Below are positions 25,933 to 34,636 of a stretch of 64,000 bases of DNA, piece after piece (position 1 is the stretch's first letter; the number at the start of each line of letters is the position of its first letter). The stretch spans positions 372,001 to 436,000 of the forward strand of contig NZ_JANUEQ010000001.1 of NCBI RefSeq assembly GCF_024807845.1, given 5' to 3'. The position numbers were made by a program, and so were the translations under genes. A model generated the notes under the pieces. That model was not told where the DNA came from. It worked only from the letters and a program-made list of their open reading frames with translations, and did no database searches. This DNA is from Klebsiella sp. BIGb0407. Its GTDB lineage: Bacteria; Pseudomonadota; Gammaproteobacteria; Enterobacterales; Enterobacteriaceae.

Positions 25933-26772
25933 ATGGAACAACTTGATGAACGTTTGAAGGGGCAGTACGCGACCTTGTCGCCCCAGGAACAGCGAGTGGC
26001 CGATTTTATCTTTGACCACTTTGATGACCTGATAGGCTATAACAGCGCAGAGCTGGCGAAACTGAGTGGGGTATCAAAAGCCACGGTCAGCCGTCTGTTT
26101 AAACGACTCGGTTATGAGAAGTATAAAGATATGCGCGATGAGCTGCGCACCCTGCGTCAGACCGGCATGCCCCTGACCGATAATCGTGATGCGGTGCAGG
26201 GGAATACCTTACTGGCGCGGCATTATAAACAAGAAATGGCGAATCTGACCCAGTGGGTCAACGCCCTGGATGCCGAGCAATTTGCCGGAACCATTAACGC
26301 CATGGTTGATGCCCGGCGCATTATCGTTATCGGGATGCGTAACTCCTGGCCAGTGGCGCTGCATCTGCGTCAACAGTTGCTCCAGGCGCGCGGACAGATA
26401 CAGGTTTTACCCCAGCCGGGGCAGAGTTTAAGCGAAGAACTGGTGGATTTAACCCCGGAAGACTTGGTGGTGGTTATCGCTTTTCGCCGTCGCCCGCGCA
26501 TTATCAAGCCACTCCTGCAACAGCTTCAGCAAAGAGAAATCCCGGTTTTATTGATGTGTGAGCCTCAGGCTTATAGCCTGTTTCCCCTGGCACGCTGGCA
26601 GCTTTGTGCGCCACTGGACAGCGTTTCTGCCTATGACAGCTATGCTGCGGTCAATAGTCTGATCAACCTGCTGGCTAATGCCTTTTTACATGAAACCCTT
26701 GATAAAGGCCGCCCCCGAATTCAGGACATTGCCACTCTTTATCAGCAACTGGATGAGCTTGAGCAACGATAA
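25933..26772 (+). CDS. hpxU: HpxU: RpiR/MurR-family regulator
   Basis: 279 residues. The N-terminal HTH-6 domain is YATLSPQEQRVADFIFDHFDDL ... SAELAKLSGVSKATVSRLFKRLGYEKYKDMRDEL. A SIS domain follows (RRIIVIGMRNSWPVALHLRQQLL). It has a GAGG ribosome site, and a TATAAT hexamer lies about 30 bases upstream. It sits between the hpxWXYZ and hpxFGHIJK operons, so it presumably controls one or both, sensing a pathway intermediate. The name follows the Klebsiella gene at this position. Confidence 0.85.
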   Translation: MEQLDERLKGQYATLSPQEQRVADFIFDHFDDLIGYNSAELAKLSGVSKATVSRLFKRLGYEKYKDMRDELRTLRQTGMPLTDNRDAVQGNTLLARHYKQEMANLTQWVNALDAEQFAGTINAMVDARRIIVIGMRNSWPVALHLRQQLLQARGQIQVLPQPGQSLSEELVDLTPEDLVVVIAFRRRPRIIKPLLQQLQQREIPVLLMCEPQAYSLFPLARWQLCAPLDSVSAYDSYAAVNSLINLLANAFLHETLDKGRPRIQDIATLYQQLDELEQR

Positions 26773-26818
26773 TGGGGATTCAAGCTGGTGCTTTGCCTTG
26801 TTTTAGTGCAATACAATC

Positions 26819-26845
26819 GTGAGAAAACGATCCGGGTTTTCTCAC
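26819..26845. promoter_or_regulatory. Inverted repeat upstream of the hpxF promoter
   Basis: GTGAGAAAAC-7-GTTTTCTCAC is a perfect 10-bp dyad. It lies about 45 bases after the hpxU stop and about 110 bases upstream of the predicted hpxF start site. It may be a terminator of hpxU or a regulator-binding site at enhancer distance; no T-run follows. Confidence 0.5.
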
Positions 26846-26917
26846 TAATCCCTTCTTAAACCTGTTTATTCACTCTTTTATTATTTATCAAGCAACGGGA
26901 ATACTATTTTTCATGGT

Positions 26918-26933
26918 TGGCACATTAGTTGCA
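26918..26933 (+). promoter_or_regulatory. Sigma-54 promoter for hpxFGHIJK
   Basis: TGGCACATTAGTTGCA is an essentially consensus sigma-54 element (TGGCAC-N5-TTGCA) with correct spacing. The start site is predicted near 26944, about 42 bases before the first ATG. Confidence 0.9.
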
Positions 26934-26985
26934 AAAGTTGATTCAAAGAATCTTTTGTTTCACACTCATGCCATAGGAAATCATC

Positions 26986-27771
26986 ATGAAAAAATTATTC
27001 GTCGCACTGGCGGGAGCCGTCTGTCTGTTTACACAAATGACCGCAGCCCATGCCGACCAACTCCAGGATATTGAAAAACGCGGCGTCATTCGTATCGCAG
27101 TGCCGCAGGATTTCCCGCCGTTTGGATCTGTGGGCACCGATCTCCAGCCCCAGGGCTATGACATTGATATGGCCCACTACCTTGCGAAACAGCTGAAAGT
27201 GAAGCTGCAACTGGTCCCGGTGACCAGCGCTAACCGCGTGCCTTATTTGCAGACCGATAAAGTGGACCTGGTTATCTCCAGTCTGGGTAAGAATCCGGAA
27301 CGTGAGAAGGTGATTGATTTTAGCCGTCCTTATGCTCCGTTTTTCTTAGGGGTATTCGGACCAAAAGACAGTGAGTTAAAAGACGTCGCAGCCCTTGGCG
27401 GAAAAACGGTCGGCGTCACCCGTGGTGCGGTGGAAGATATGGTCCTGACCGAGATTGCGCCAAAAGAAGCGCAGATTAAACGTTATGAAGATAACAATAC
27501 GACTCTGTCTGCCTATCTCTCAGGCCAGGTGCAATACGTCGCGACAGGTAACCTGGTGGTCGCCGCAATTTCTCGTCAAAACCCGGCAAAAGCACCGGTA
27601 CCGAGCTTTATGCTGAAAGACTCACCTTGTGTTATCGGGCTGAGAAAGAACGAGCCTGCGCTAAAAGCAAAAGTGGATGCCTTGATTGAGCAGGGGATCA
27701 AAGACGGTACTCTGGAAAAATTATCCCAGGAGTGGCTGAAAGCCCCATTACCTGCCGACTTTGCGGCTTAA
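26986..27771 (+). CDS. hpxF: ABC transporter substrate-binding protein of the hpx locus
   Basis: 261 residues. A signal peptide (1-23, ending AAHA) precedes a family-3 periplasmic binding fold (IEKRGVIRIAVPQDFPPFGSVG, FSRPYAPFFLGVFG, KDGTLEKLSQEWLKA). It has an AGGAAA ribosome site and is the first gene of a six-gene operon that includes the allantoate-degrading enzymes. The ligand is probably allantoin, allantoate or a related ureide; this is inferred from context. The symbol is by order relative to Klebsiella hpxFGHIJK. Confidence 0.85.
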   Translation: MKKLFVALAGAVCLFTQMTAAHADQLQDIEKRGVIRIAVPQDFPPFGSVGTDLQPQGYDIDMAHYLAKQLKVKLQLVPVTSANRVPYLQTDKVDLVISSLGKNPEREKVIDFSRPYAPFFLGVFGPKDSELKDVAALGGKTVGVTRGAVEDMVLTEIAPKEAQIKRYEDNNTTLSAYLSGQVQYVATGNLVVAAISRQNPAKAPVPSFMLKDSPCVIGLRKNEPALKAKVDALIEQGIKDGTLEKLSQEWLKAPLPADFAA

Positions 27772-27780
27772 GGTCAGCCC

Positions 27781-28446
27781 ATGACGGAGCAACTTCATTT
27801 TTCTGAGCTCTGGCAGCACTGGCCAGAGTTACTGGCGGGCATGCTGGTAACGATTCAACTGGCGGTACTGACCACCATTGGTGGCCTTGCTATCGGTATT
27901 TTCGGCGCCGCTATTCGTAGCGGGCGTCCGACCTGGTTCAGCCGTATCTGGGGCGGCTATGTGGAGTTGATCCGTAATACGCCCTTTGTGGTTCAGCTGT
28001 TCTTTATTGTCTTCGGCCTGCCTAATCTGGGTTTAAAGATGACGGCAGGGGAAGCTGCCTTACTGGCGATGATTATTAACCTTGGGGCTTACAGCACCGA
28101 GATAATCCGTGCCGGGATCCAGGTCTCGCCGAAAGGCCAGTGGGAAGCGGGTCGGGTACTGGGTTTAAGTCGTCTGCAGACCTTTATTCGCGTGATTTTG
28201 CCGCCGTCACTTCAGCGGATTTATCCCGCTCTGGTGAGTCAGTGCATTATCGTAATGTTAGGTTCAGCGGTGGTATCGCAGGTTTCTTATGAAGAGCTGA
28301 CCTTTGCTGCCAACTTGATCCAGTCCAGAACGTTTTTGAGCTTTGAGGTCTATCTGGTGGTAACCGGGATCTACTTAGTACTTTCAATAATCATGCGTCA
28401 GCTGCTGATGGCGGCGGGGCGTAAATGGCTGAGGGTTCCGGCATGA
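27781..28446 (+). CDS. hpxG: ABC transporter permease, hpx locus (first)
   Basis: 221 residues, HisM/HisQ-type permease with about five membrane helices. The EAA coupling loop appears as EAGRVLGLSRLQTFIRVILPPSLQRI. It starts 9 bases after the binding-protein gene and its stop overlaps the next start (ATGA). It forms a heterodimeric pore with the next gene product. Confidence 0.88.
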   Translation: MTEQLHFSELWQHWPELLAGMLVTIQLAVLTTIGGLAIGIFGAAIRSGRPTWFSRIWGGYVELIRNTPFVVQLFFIVFGLPNLGLKMTAGEAALLAMIINLGAYSTEIIRAGIQVSPKGQWEAGRVLGLSRLQTFIRVILPPSLQRIYPALVSQCIIVMLGSAVVSQVSYEELTFAANLIQSRTFLSFEVYLVVTGIYLVLSIIMRQLLMAAGRKWLRVPA

Positions 28447-29102
28447 TGACCACCTTTACCGAATGGGACATTATCCGTAACTTGCTGCTGGCAGGGCGCT
28501 GGACGGTATTACTGTCACTGGTGGCGTTTATCGGCGGTGGATTAGTGACAATCCCGCTGCTGCTGTTGCGTCTTACCGGTGGCCGGGGAATTAATCGGGT
28601 TATCCGCGGTTATATCGAGTTATTTCAGGGAACACCGCTGCTGATGCAGCTGTTTCTGGCCTTTTTTGGTATTGCGTTATTAGGCTTTGATATCTCGGCC
28701 TGGGCTGCGGCATCAATTACCCTGACACTCTATACCAGCGCTTTTTTACTCGATATCTGGTTCGGCAGCATTCGTGCATTACCGAAAGGACAGTGGGAAG
28801 CCTCGCGCTGTCTCGGACTCAGTTTTACCCAGACCCTGTGCCGGGTTGTGGCTCCTCAGGCGTTGCGTATTGCTATTGCCCCGACGGTAGGTTTTGCGGT
28901 TCAGGTAGTAAAAGGCACTGCGCTTGCCTCAATCATCGGTTTTATTGAGCTGACGAAAGCCGGCACCATGCTGACCAACGTCACTTACCAACCCTTTAAA
29001 GTCTTTGCGCTAGTGGCGCTGGGCTACTTCCTGCTGTGTTACCCGCTGTCCCGTTACAGCCGCTATCTGGAGAATAAATTTAATGCCTCTCATCACCATT
29101 AA
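28443..29102 (+). CDS. hpxH: ABC transporter permease, hpx locus (second)
   Basis: 219 residues from the ATG at 28443, which forms an ATGA overlap with the previous stop and has GAGGG upstream; an in-frame ATG at 28425 is less likely. The coupling loop reads EASRCLGLSFTQTLCRVVAPQALRIA. It has about five membrane helices. It overlaps the ATPase gene by 20 bases. Confidence 0.88.
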   Translation: MMTTFTEWDIIRNLLLAGRWTVLLSLVAFIGGGLVTIPLLLLRLTGGRGINRVIRGYIELFQGTPLLMQLFLAFFGIALLGFDISAWAAASITLTLYTSAFLLDIWFGSIRALPKGQWEASRCLGLSFTQTLCRVVAPQALRIAIAPTVGFAVQVVKGTALASIIGFIELTKAGTMLTNVTYQPFKVFALVALGYFLLCYPLSRYSRYLENKFNASHHH

Positions 29103-29820
29103 TCAGATGCAGAAGTTCTACGGCGACAACCACGTACTGAAAGGAATCGATCTCGACATCGATATGGGAGAGGTGATTTCAATTATTGGTCGTAGCGGAT
29201 CGGGGAAAAGTACTTTACTGCGTTGCATCAACGGACTGGAGAGCTACCAGGATGGCAGTATTAAACTGGGAGGTATGACCATTACCGACCGGGATTCCCA
29301 GGCGCGTGAAATCAGTCGCTCGGTGGGTATGGTCTTTCAAAATTTTAATCTGTTTCCGCATATGACGGCGCTGGAAAACGTGATGCTGGCCCCGCGCCGG
29401 GTGCTGAATAAAAGTGCGGCTGAATGTCGTGAGCTTGCAACGCATATGTTGGAGAAAGTCGGATTGGGTAATCGCCTGGACTACTATCCTTCCAGCCTGT
29501 CTGGCGGCCAGCAGCAGCGCGTGGCGATTGCCCGGGCGCTGGCTATGTCGCCCAAGGTTTTACTCTGCGACGAGATAACCTCGGCGCTGGATCCTGAATT
29601 GGTCGGCGAAGTCCTCAAGGTGCTGGAACAGCTGGCGGCGGAAGGAATGACGCTGATCCTCGTGACGCATGAAATGAATTTTGCCCGCGAAGTGGGTGAC
29701 CGGGTGGTGTTTATGCATCAGGGGAAAGTCTGGGAGCAGGGCGACAGTAAAACCCTGTTTGTTAACCCGCAGACCACTGAACTGAAACAATTTATCTCGT
29801 CCGTTCGCGGCTTGAACTAA
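29083..29820 (+). CDS. hpxI: ABC transporter ATP-binding protein, hpx locus
   Basis: 245 residues, polar-amino-acid-type ATPase (GlnQ/HisP-like). Walker A is GRSGSGKST, the signature LSGGQQQRVAIARAL, Walker B VLLCDEITSALDP, and the H-loop histidine lies in LILVTHEM. It energises the importer formed with the two permeases and the binding protein. Confidence 0.92.
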   Translation: MPLITINQMQKFYGDNHVLKGIDLDIDMGEVISIIGRSGSGKSTLLRCINGLESYQDGSIKLGGMTITDRDSQAREISRSVGMVFQNFNLFPHMTALENVMLAPRRVLNKSAAECRELATHMLEKVGLGNRLDYYPSSLSGGQQQRVAIARALAMSPKVLLCDEITSALDPELVGEVLKVLEQLAAEGMTLILVTHEMNFAREVGDRVVFMHQGKVWEQGDSKTLFVNPQTTELKQFISSVRGLN

Positions 29821-29834
29821 TTAAAGGTATCAAA

Positions 29835-31076
29835 ATGGATATGACTCAATTTTCGCAAATCAATCCACCGCCACGCCTGCTGATGGGGCCGGGACCGATT
29901 AACGCCGATCCGCGTGTACTGCGCGCCATGTCGAGCCAGTTGATTGGCCAGTACGATCCGGCGATGACCCACTATATGAATGAAGTGATGATGCTCTACC
30001 GCGGCGTGTTTCGTACTGAAAATCGCTGGACGATGCTGGTGGATGGCACTTCTCGTGCCGGTATTGAGGCTATTTTAGTTTCTGCCATTCGTCCAGGCGA
30101 TAAAGTGCTGGTCCCGGTCTTTGGCCGTTTTGGTCATCTGTTATGTGAGATTGCCCGGCGTTGCAGGGCAGAAGTGCATACCATTGAAGTGCCCTGGGGC
30201 GAAGTCTTTACTCCGGACCAGATTGAAGAGGCAATCAAACGCGTTAAGCCTCGTTTGTTGCTGACGGTGCAGGGCGATACTTCAACCACTATGCTGCAAC
30301 CGCTGGCAGAGCTGGGCGATATTTGCCGCCGTCATAACGTACTTTTTTATACCGATGCCACCGCATCGCTTGGGGGCAACCTACTGGAAACCGACGTCTG
30401 GGGGCTGGATGCGGTCTCGGCGGGTATGCAGAAATGCCTGGGCGGGCCCTCTGGTAGTGCACCTGTCACGCTCAGTGCGGCGATGGAAGAGGCGATTCGG
30501 GCGCGTAAATGCGTGGAGCAGGGGATCCGCACCGAGGCGCATCTTGATGGCGTTGATGAAATGGTTTACTCCAACTATTTCGACCTGGGCATGGTGATGG
30601 ATTACTGGGGACCGGAGCGGCTTAACCACCATACTGAGGCTACTTCTGCCCTGTTCGCCGCTCGGGAATGTGCCCGACTTATTCTGCAGGAAGGTCTTGA
30701 TAACGGCATTGCCCGTCATAAATTGCATGGCGATGCGTTGCTGAAAGGCGTTCAGGCGATGGGACTGGAAACCTTCGGCGATCTGAAGCATAAAATGAAT
30801 AATGTGCTGGGCGTGATGATCCCATCGGGGGTTAATGGCGACCAGGTACGCAAACTGATGCTGGAAGATTTCGGCATTGAAATCGGCACCTCCTTCGGCC
30901 CACTGCACGGCAAAGTGTGGCGCATCGGAACGATGGGCTATAACGCCCGTAAAGACTGTGTCCTGACGACATTGAGTGCACTGGAATCCGTCCTGAATTA
31001 CCTGAAGTTTTCTACCACGCAAGGCGCGGCCATGCAGGCTGCATGGGACCATTATCAGCATGAGAGCCCGCTATGA
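29835..31076 (+). CDS. hpxJ: HpxJ: ureidoglycine aminotransferase
   Basis: 413 residues, class V (fold type I) aminotransferase of the PucG/alanine-glyoxylate type. The N-terminus is RLLMGPGPINADPRVLRAMSSQ, the aspartate lies in VLFYTDATASLGG, and the PLP lysine is in VSAGMQKCLGGPSG. In Klebsiella HpxJ transaminates ureidoglycine made by HpxK, leading to oxalurate. Its stop overlaps the hpxK start (ATGA). Confidence 0.9.
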   Translation: MDMTQFSQINPPPRLLMGPGPINADPRVLRAMSSQLIGQYDPAMTHYMNEVMMLYRGVFRTENRWTMLVDGTSRAGIEAILVSAIRPGDKVLVPVFGRFGHLLCEIARRCRAEVHTIEVPWGEVFTPDQIEEAIKRVKPRLLLTVQGDTSTTMLQPLAELGDICRRHNVLFYTDATASLGGNLLETDVWGLDAVSAGMQKCLGGPSGSAPVTLSAAMEEAIRARKCVEQGIRTEAHLDGVDEMVYSNYFDLGMVMDYWGPERLNHHTEATSALFAARECARLILQEGLDNGIARHKLHGDALLKGVQAMGLETFGDLKHKMNNVLGVMIPSGVNGDQVRKLMLEDFGIEIGTSFGPLHGKVWRIGTMGYNARKDCVLTTLSALESVLNYLKFSTTQGAAMQAAWDHYQHESPL

Positions 31077-32332
31077 GCCCGCCTGTAGAACAACAGCAGC
31101 TTTCAACAGAGGCTGCGGCTCGGGTGATGGCCCGGGCCGATGAACTGGCACTAATCAGCGAAACGCCGGTGGTACTCACCCGGGTCTATCTCTCGCCCGA
31201 GCATTTACAGGCTAATCAGCAGGTCGCCCTGTGGATGGCACAGGCCGGGATGCAGGTCTGGCAGGACAGCGTCGGCAATATTTGCGGGCGCTATGAAGCC
31301 GAGCAGGAAGGAGCTGCTGCCATTTTACTCGGGTCACATCTGGATACGGTACGCAACGCCGGGCGGTATGACGGTATGCTGGGGGTACTGACGGCGATTG
31401 AGGTGGTTCAGGCGCTGCACGACCAAGGTCGACGACTGGCAAAGGCGATTGAAATCGTCGGTTTCTGCGACGAAGAGGGAACCCGTTTCGGTATTACCTT
31501 ATTAGGCAGTCGAGGGCTGACAGGCAGCTGGCCTGAAAGCTGGCTGAACGAGGTCGATGCTGAGGGCGTGAGCGTTGCGCAGGCGATGGTGAATGCCGGG
31601 CTTGACCCGTTAAAAGTGCATCTGGCAAAACGCCCGCTGAAAGATATTGCCGCTTACCTGGAACTGCATATTGAGCAAGGCCCCTGTCTTGAACAGGCAG
31701 GCCTGGCACTGGGCGTGGTTGAAGCGATTAATGGTGCCCGACGGCTTAATTGTTGCTTTACAGGAGAGGCGGGCCATGCGGGTACGGTCCCGATGAGCCA
31801 TCGCCGGGATGCGCTGGCGGCAGCCGCGCAATGGATGACGCTGATTGAGTCGACGACCCGCCAGCAGGGGGGCAATCTGGTGGCAACCGTGGGCACCCTG
31901 CGCTGTGAGCCCGCTGCGGTAAACGTTATCCCCGGCGAAGTGGTTCTGACGCTGGATATCCGCGGTCCGCAAGACTCGCCGCTGGACGCTCTGTTGAACG
32001 AACTCCTTGAAGGGGCAAAGGAGATTGCTAGCACGCGTAACTTAACGTTCGCAGCCCAGGAGTTCTACCGTATCCCGGCCACCGCCTGTTCACCCGAATT
32101 GCAGAGCGTATTAACGCAAGCCGTCTCTGAAGTGCAAGGCCAGTCCCTGTCGTTACCCAGCGGAGCAGGCCATGATGCGATTGCTATCAATGAGTGCTGG
32201 CCGGTGGGTATGCTGTTTGTGCGCTGTAAAGGAGGAATTAGCCACCATCCTGCGGAGTCGGTGCTGCAAACGGATGTCGCCTTAGCGATTGAGGCCTTCA
32301 GCCGTGCGACGACGATGCTGGCGGAAAAATAA
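31073..32332 (+). CDS. hpxK: HpxK: allantoate amidohydrolase
   Basis: 419 residues, M20/M28-type metal hydrolase of the AllC/ureidopropionase family. Metal-ligand motifs are LLGSHLDTVRNAGRYDG, GFCDEEGTRFG, LELHIEQGP and SGAGHDAIAI; the dimer-contact histidine lies in GEAGHAGTVPM. It converts allantoate to ureidoglycine, CO2 and ammonia. It is the last gene of the operon. Confidence 0.92.
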   Translation: MSPPVEQQQLSTEAAARVMARADELALISETPVVLTRVYLSPEHLQANQQVALWMAQAGMQVWQDSVGNICGRYEAEQEGAAAILLGSHLDTVRNAGRYDGMLGVLTAIEVVQALHDQGRRLAKAIEIVGFCDEEGTRFGITLLGSRGLTGSWPESWLNEVDAEGVSVAQAMVNAGLDPLKVHLAKRPLKDIAAYLELHIEQGPCLEQAGLALGVVEAINGARRLNCCFTGEAGHAGTVPMSHRRDALAAAAQWMTLIESTTRQQGGNLVATVGTLRCEPAAVNVIPGEVVLTLDIRGPQDSPLDALLNELLEGAKEIASTRNLTFAAQEFYRIPATACSPELQSVLTQAVSEVQGQSLSLPSGAGHDAIAINECWPVGMLFVRCKGGISHHPAESVLQTDVALAIEAFSRATTMLAEK

Positions 32333-32392
32333 TCATAAAGGGTCATGGGGTAGTAACTGTATATCCGGTCTATCCCATAAACATTATTCGGA

Positions 32393-33451
32393 CTATTTCT
32401 GTCGTTTATTAACCACTAACTCTCCCAGTCTTATCAAATGCGCGCGGATAACATTGCGCGATAAGCCCAGCAGATTTGCCGTGTGGACCTGGTTATAACG
32501 GCAATGGCGATAAACAAGCCGTATCAGAGCATCTTCTACCCTGGCATGCATATCCCCGTTTGCTTCCAGAACGACGGCTTCCAGAGCCTGGGTCAGCAAT
32601 TCATCGGCACTGAGCGCAGGGTTTTCTCCATTCACGCGGGTTTTCGTCGCGGTTCCCTGAAGATTAATATGTTCCGGCAGCAGGGTATCTTCTGTACAGA
32701 CTAACAATGCATGGTGGATAACATTTTCCAGCTCGCGAATATTACCGGGCCAGGAATAGCGGGTGAGTTGCTGGCATGCCGCGTCACTTAATACCACCTG
32801 GTGATAGCCGAGGCGGGTGCAGTACTGGTGAATAAAGTGACGGGCCAGAGGGAGAATATCACCGCTACGTTCCCGCAACGGAAGCAACTGTAAGCTAACC
32901 ACGTTGAGCCGATAGAACAGGTCTTCACGAAAACGCCCCTGGCGAATCGCTTCGCTCAGATCGGTATTGGTGGCTGCCAGTACCCGGACATCAATTTTCA
33001 GTGATTTACGTGAACCAAGGCGTACCACTTCACGTTCCTGTAGTACCCGTAACAGTTTTACCTGGATAGCCAAAGGTAAATCACCAATTTCGTCCAGAAA
33101 CAGCGTGCCGCCATTCGCCTCTTCAAACCAGCCCGCCTGGGCATTTAATGCCCCGACAAAGGCGCCTTTCTCATGGCCAAACAGTTCGGCCTCTACCAGC
33201 GTATCGGCAAAGGCACCGCAGTTGACCGCCAGAAAGGGTCCCTCACGGCGATGACTTAAATTATGAATATGGCGGGCAACCAGCTCTTTACCGGTGCCGG
33301 TCGCGCCTGCGATAAGTACGCTGGCTTCACTGGGCGCAATTTTTTGCATATGATCGAGCAGCGCAAGGGATTGCAGGTCTTCAAATATCTGCGCGGTAAC
33401 CCTGGGTATTTGTGAGCGTCTGGGTCCTGCCGAGGAAGAAAATAACGTCAT
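32393..33451 (-). CDS. Sigma-54-type enhancer-binding protein (SfnR-like) with altered GAFTGA loop
   Basis: 352 residues. There is no N-terminal receiver or GAF domain. The AAA+ domain starts near residue 28 with Walker A GATGTGKE (49-56), Walker B GGTLFLDE, and R-finger region LFYRLN. A C-terminal Fis-type helix-turn-helix follows (YNQVHTANLLGLSRNVIRAHLI). The sigma-54-contact loop is GAFVGA instead of GAFTGA (valine at residue 99). It is the last gene before the convergent hpx operon and follows an SfnB-like gene, so it probably governs the sulfur locus, like SfnR of Pseudomonas. Confidence 0.85.
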   Translation of the reverse strand: MTLFSSSAGPRRSQIPRVTAQIFEDLQSLALLDHMQKIAPSEASVLIAGATGTGKELVARHIHNLSHRREGPFLAVNCGAFADTLVEAELFGHEKGAFVGALNAQAGWFEEANGGTLFLDEIGDLPLAIQVKLLRVLQEREVVRLGSRKSLKIDVRVLAATNTDLSEAIRQGRFREDLFYRLNVVSLQLLPLRERSGDILPLARHFIHQYCTRLGYHQVVLSDAACQQLTRYSWPGNIRELENVIHHALLVCTEDTLLPEHINLQGTATKTRVNGENPALSADELLTQALEAVVLEANGDMHARVEDALIRLVYRHCRYNQVHTANLLGLSRNVIRAHLIRLGELVVNKRQK

Positions 33452-33460
33452 AGCGGATCC

Positions 33461-34636
33461 TCAGGAATAAAACGAAGGGGTAGGAAATTGCTCATTAAGC
33501 GCCCATTGTCCCAGCTCATAAATCCGGTAATCCACCGGGTCGTGCAGCGTCTGAGTCCGCAAATTTCGCCAGTAACGATCTAAACCGAGAGAGGCATTGG
33601 TGGCGCGGGCTCCCGTGACATCAAACAGTGCACTACAGATAGCCAGACCATGTCGGGTCGCGGCGACCTTTGCTGTGGCAATCGCCAGGGCCAGATGACC
33701 TCGCTCGCTGGCCGTAAGCGCAAGTCCTTTGTTCCATGCGCTGTCGAGCAGGCTATTTGCCCGTTCAACCAGCAGACGGGTGCTTTCCAGCTGAACCCAG
33801 AACTCACCATAATGACGAAGAATAAAGGGGTCATTATCGCTGTTTACTGCCGGAGACAGCGGCCATGGACGTGATTCCTTGCGGGTATACTGCCGGGCTT
33901 CGGCAAAAGCGCCTTCGGTGATCCCCAGAAACAGATTTGAAAAATGCAAATGCGAAATAAGCTGTCGCAGACAGGCGAAGGGCGAGCTTAACGGCCCGGG
34001 ATCGCGTAACAGTTCATCTGTTTCCACCCGTACGCGTTCAAAGGTGACGCTCCCGCTGTCCGTTTGCCGCTGGCCGATATTATTCCAGTCCTCGTGCAGA
34101 GTAATACCTGTTCGGGAACTGGGGATCACCGCCATGGTCATTTTTTGCGGCGACTCTTCATCCATCGCGGCGGCGATTAACATTTCTGAGTCCGGTGCGC
34201 CAGAGCAGAAACTTTTCTGCCCCGAAAACTCATACCATCCCTGATGACGTCTGGCGATTAGCCTGGCGTCGAGGGCATTCATGGCATTTCCCCAAAACCA
34301 GTTACGCGATGCGGTGTGAGCAAACCAGGGCTGCCACTGACTTTGACGGGCAAACAGCCTGACGGTTGCCAGCTGCAGGTGATGGAAACCGAAAACATGA
34401 GCAATCGAGCTGTCGGTACGGGCAAATTCACGCGTGACGGCAAAAATATCCTGCCAGCTACAGCCTAATCCGCCCAGGTGTTCGGGGATCAGCATGGCCA
34501 GCAAACCGCTGTTTCTCAGCGCGTCACGCTGTTTTTTGGGCGTTCCTCCCAGTCTGTCTCTCTCCACCGCATCCGTTGCAAACTCCGCCGCTAACCGACG
34601 CGCGCTGTGAGTGATATCGGATTTTGTTATCGTCAT
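33461..34636 (-). CDS. SfnB-like acyl-CoA-dehydrogenase-fold oxidoreductase (first copy)
   Basis: 391 residues from the ATG at 34636, preceded by AAGGA; an in-frame start at 34780 adds an unlikely leader. The fold is that of flavin-dependent acyl-CoA dehydrogenase/DszC-type monooxygenases: FATDAVERDRLGGTPKKQRDALRNSGLLAMLIPEHLGGLG, FCSGAPDSEMLIAAA, and a C-terminal ATNASLGLDRYWRNLRTQTLHDP. SfnB-type proteins belong to sulfur acquisition clusters. It is encoded 9 bases upstream of the enhancer-binding protein gene. A paralogue lies at 41444. Confidence 0.85.
   Translation of the reverse strand: MTITKSDITHSARRLAAEFATDAVERDRLGGTPKKQRDALRNSGLLAMLIPEHLGGLGCSWQDIFAVTREFARTDSSIAHVFGFHHLQLATVRLFARQSQWQPWFAHTASRNWFWGNAMNALDARLIARRHQGWYEFSGQKSFCSGAPDSEMLIAAAMDEESPQKMTMAVIPSSRTGITLHEDWNNIGQRQTDSGSVTFERVRVETDELLRDPGPLSSPFACLRQLISHLHFSNLFLGITEGAFAEARQYTRKESRPWPLSPAVNSDNDPFILRHYGEFWVQLESTRLLVERANSLLDSAWNKGLALTASERGHLALAIATAKVAATRHGLAICSALFDVTGARATNASLGLDRYWRNLRTQTLHDPVDYRIYELGQWALNEQFPTPSFYS

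Noticed and set aside
30381-31061. 226-codon minus-strand frame inside hpxJ
   Set aside because: It is antisense to an enzyme with intact catalytic motifs; low-complexity codon shadow with no domain.
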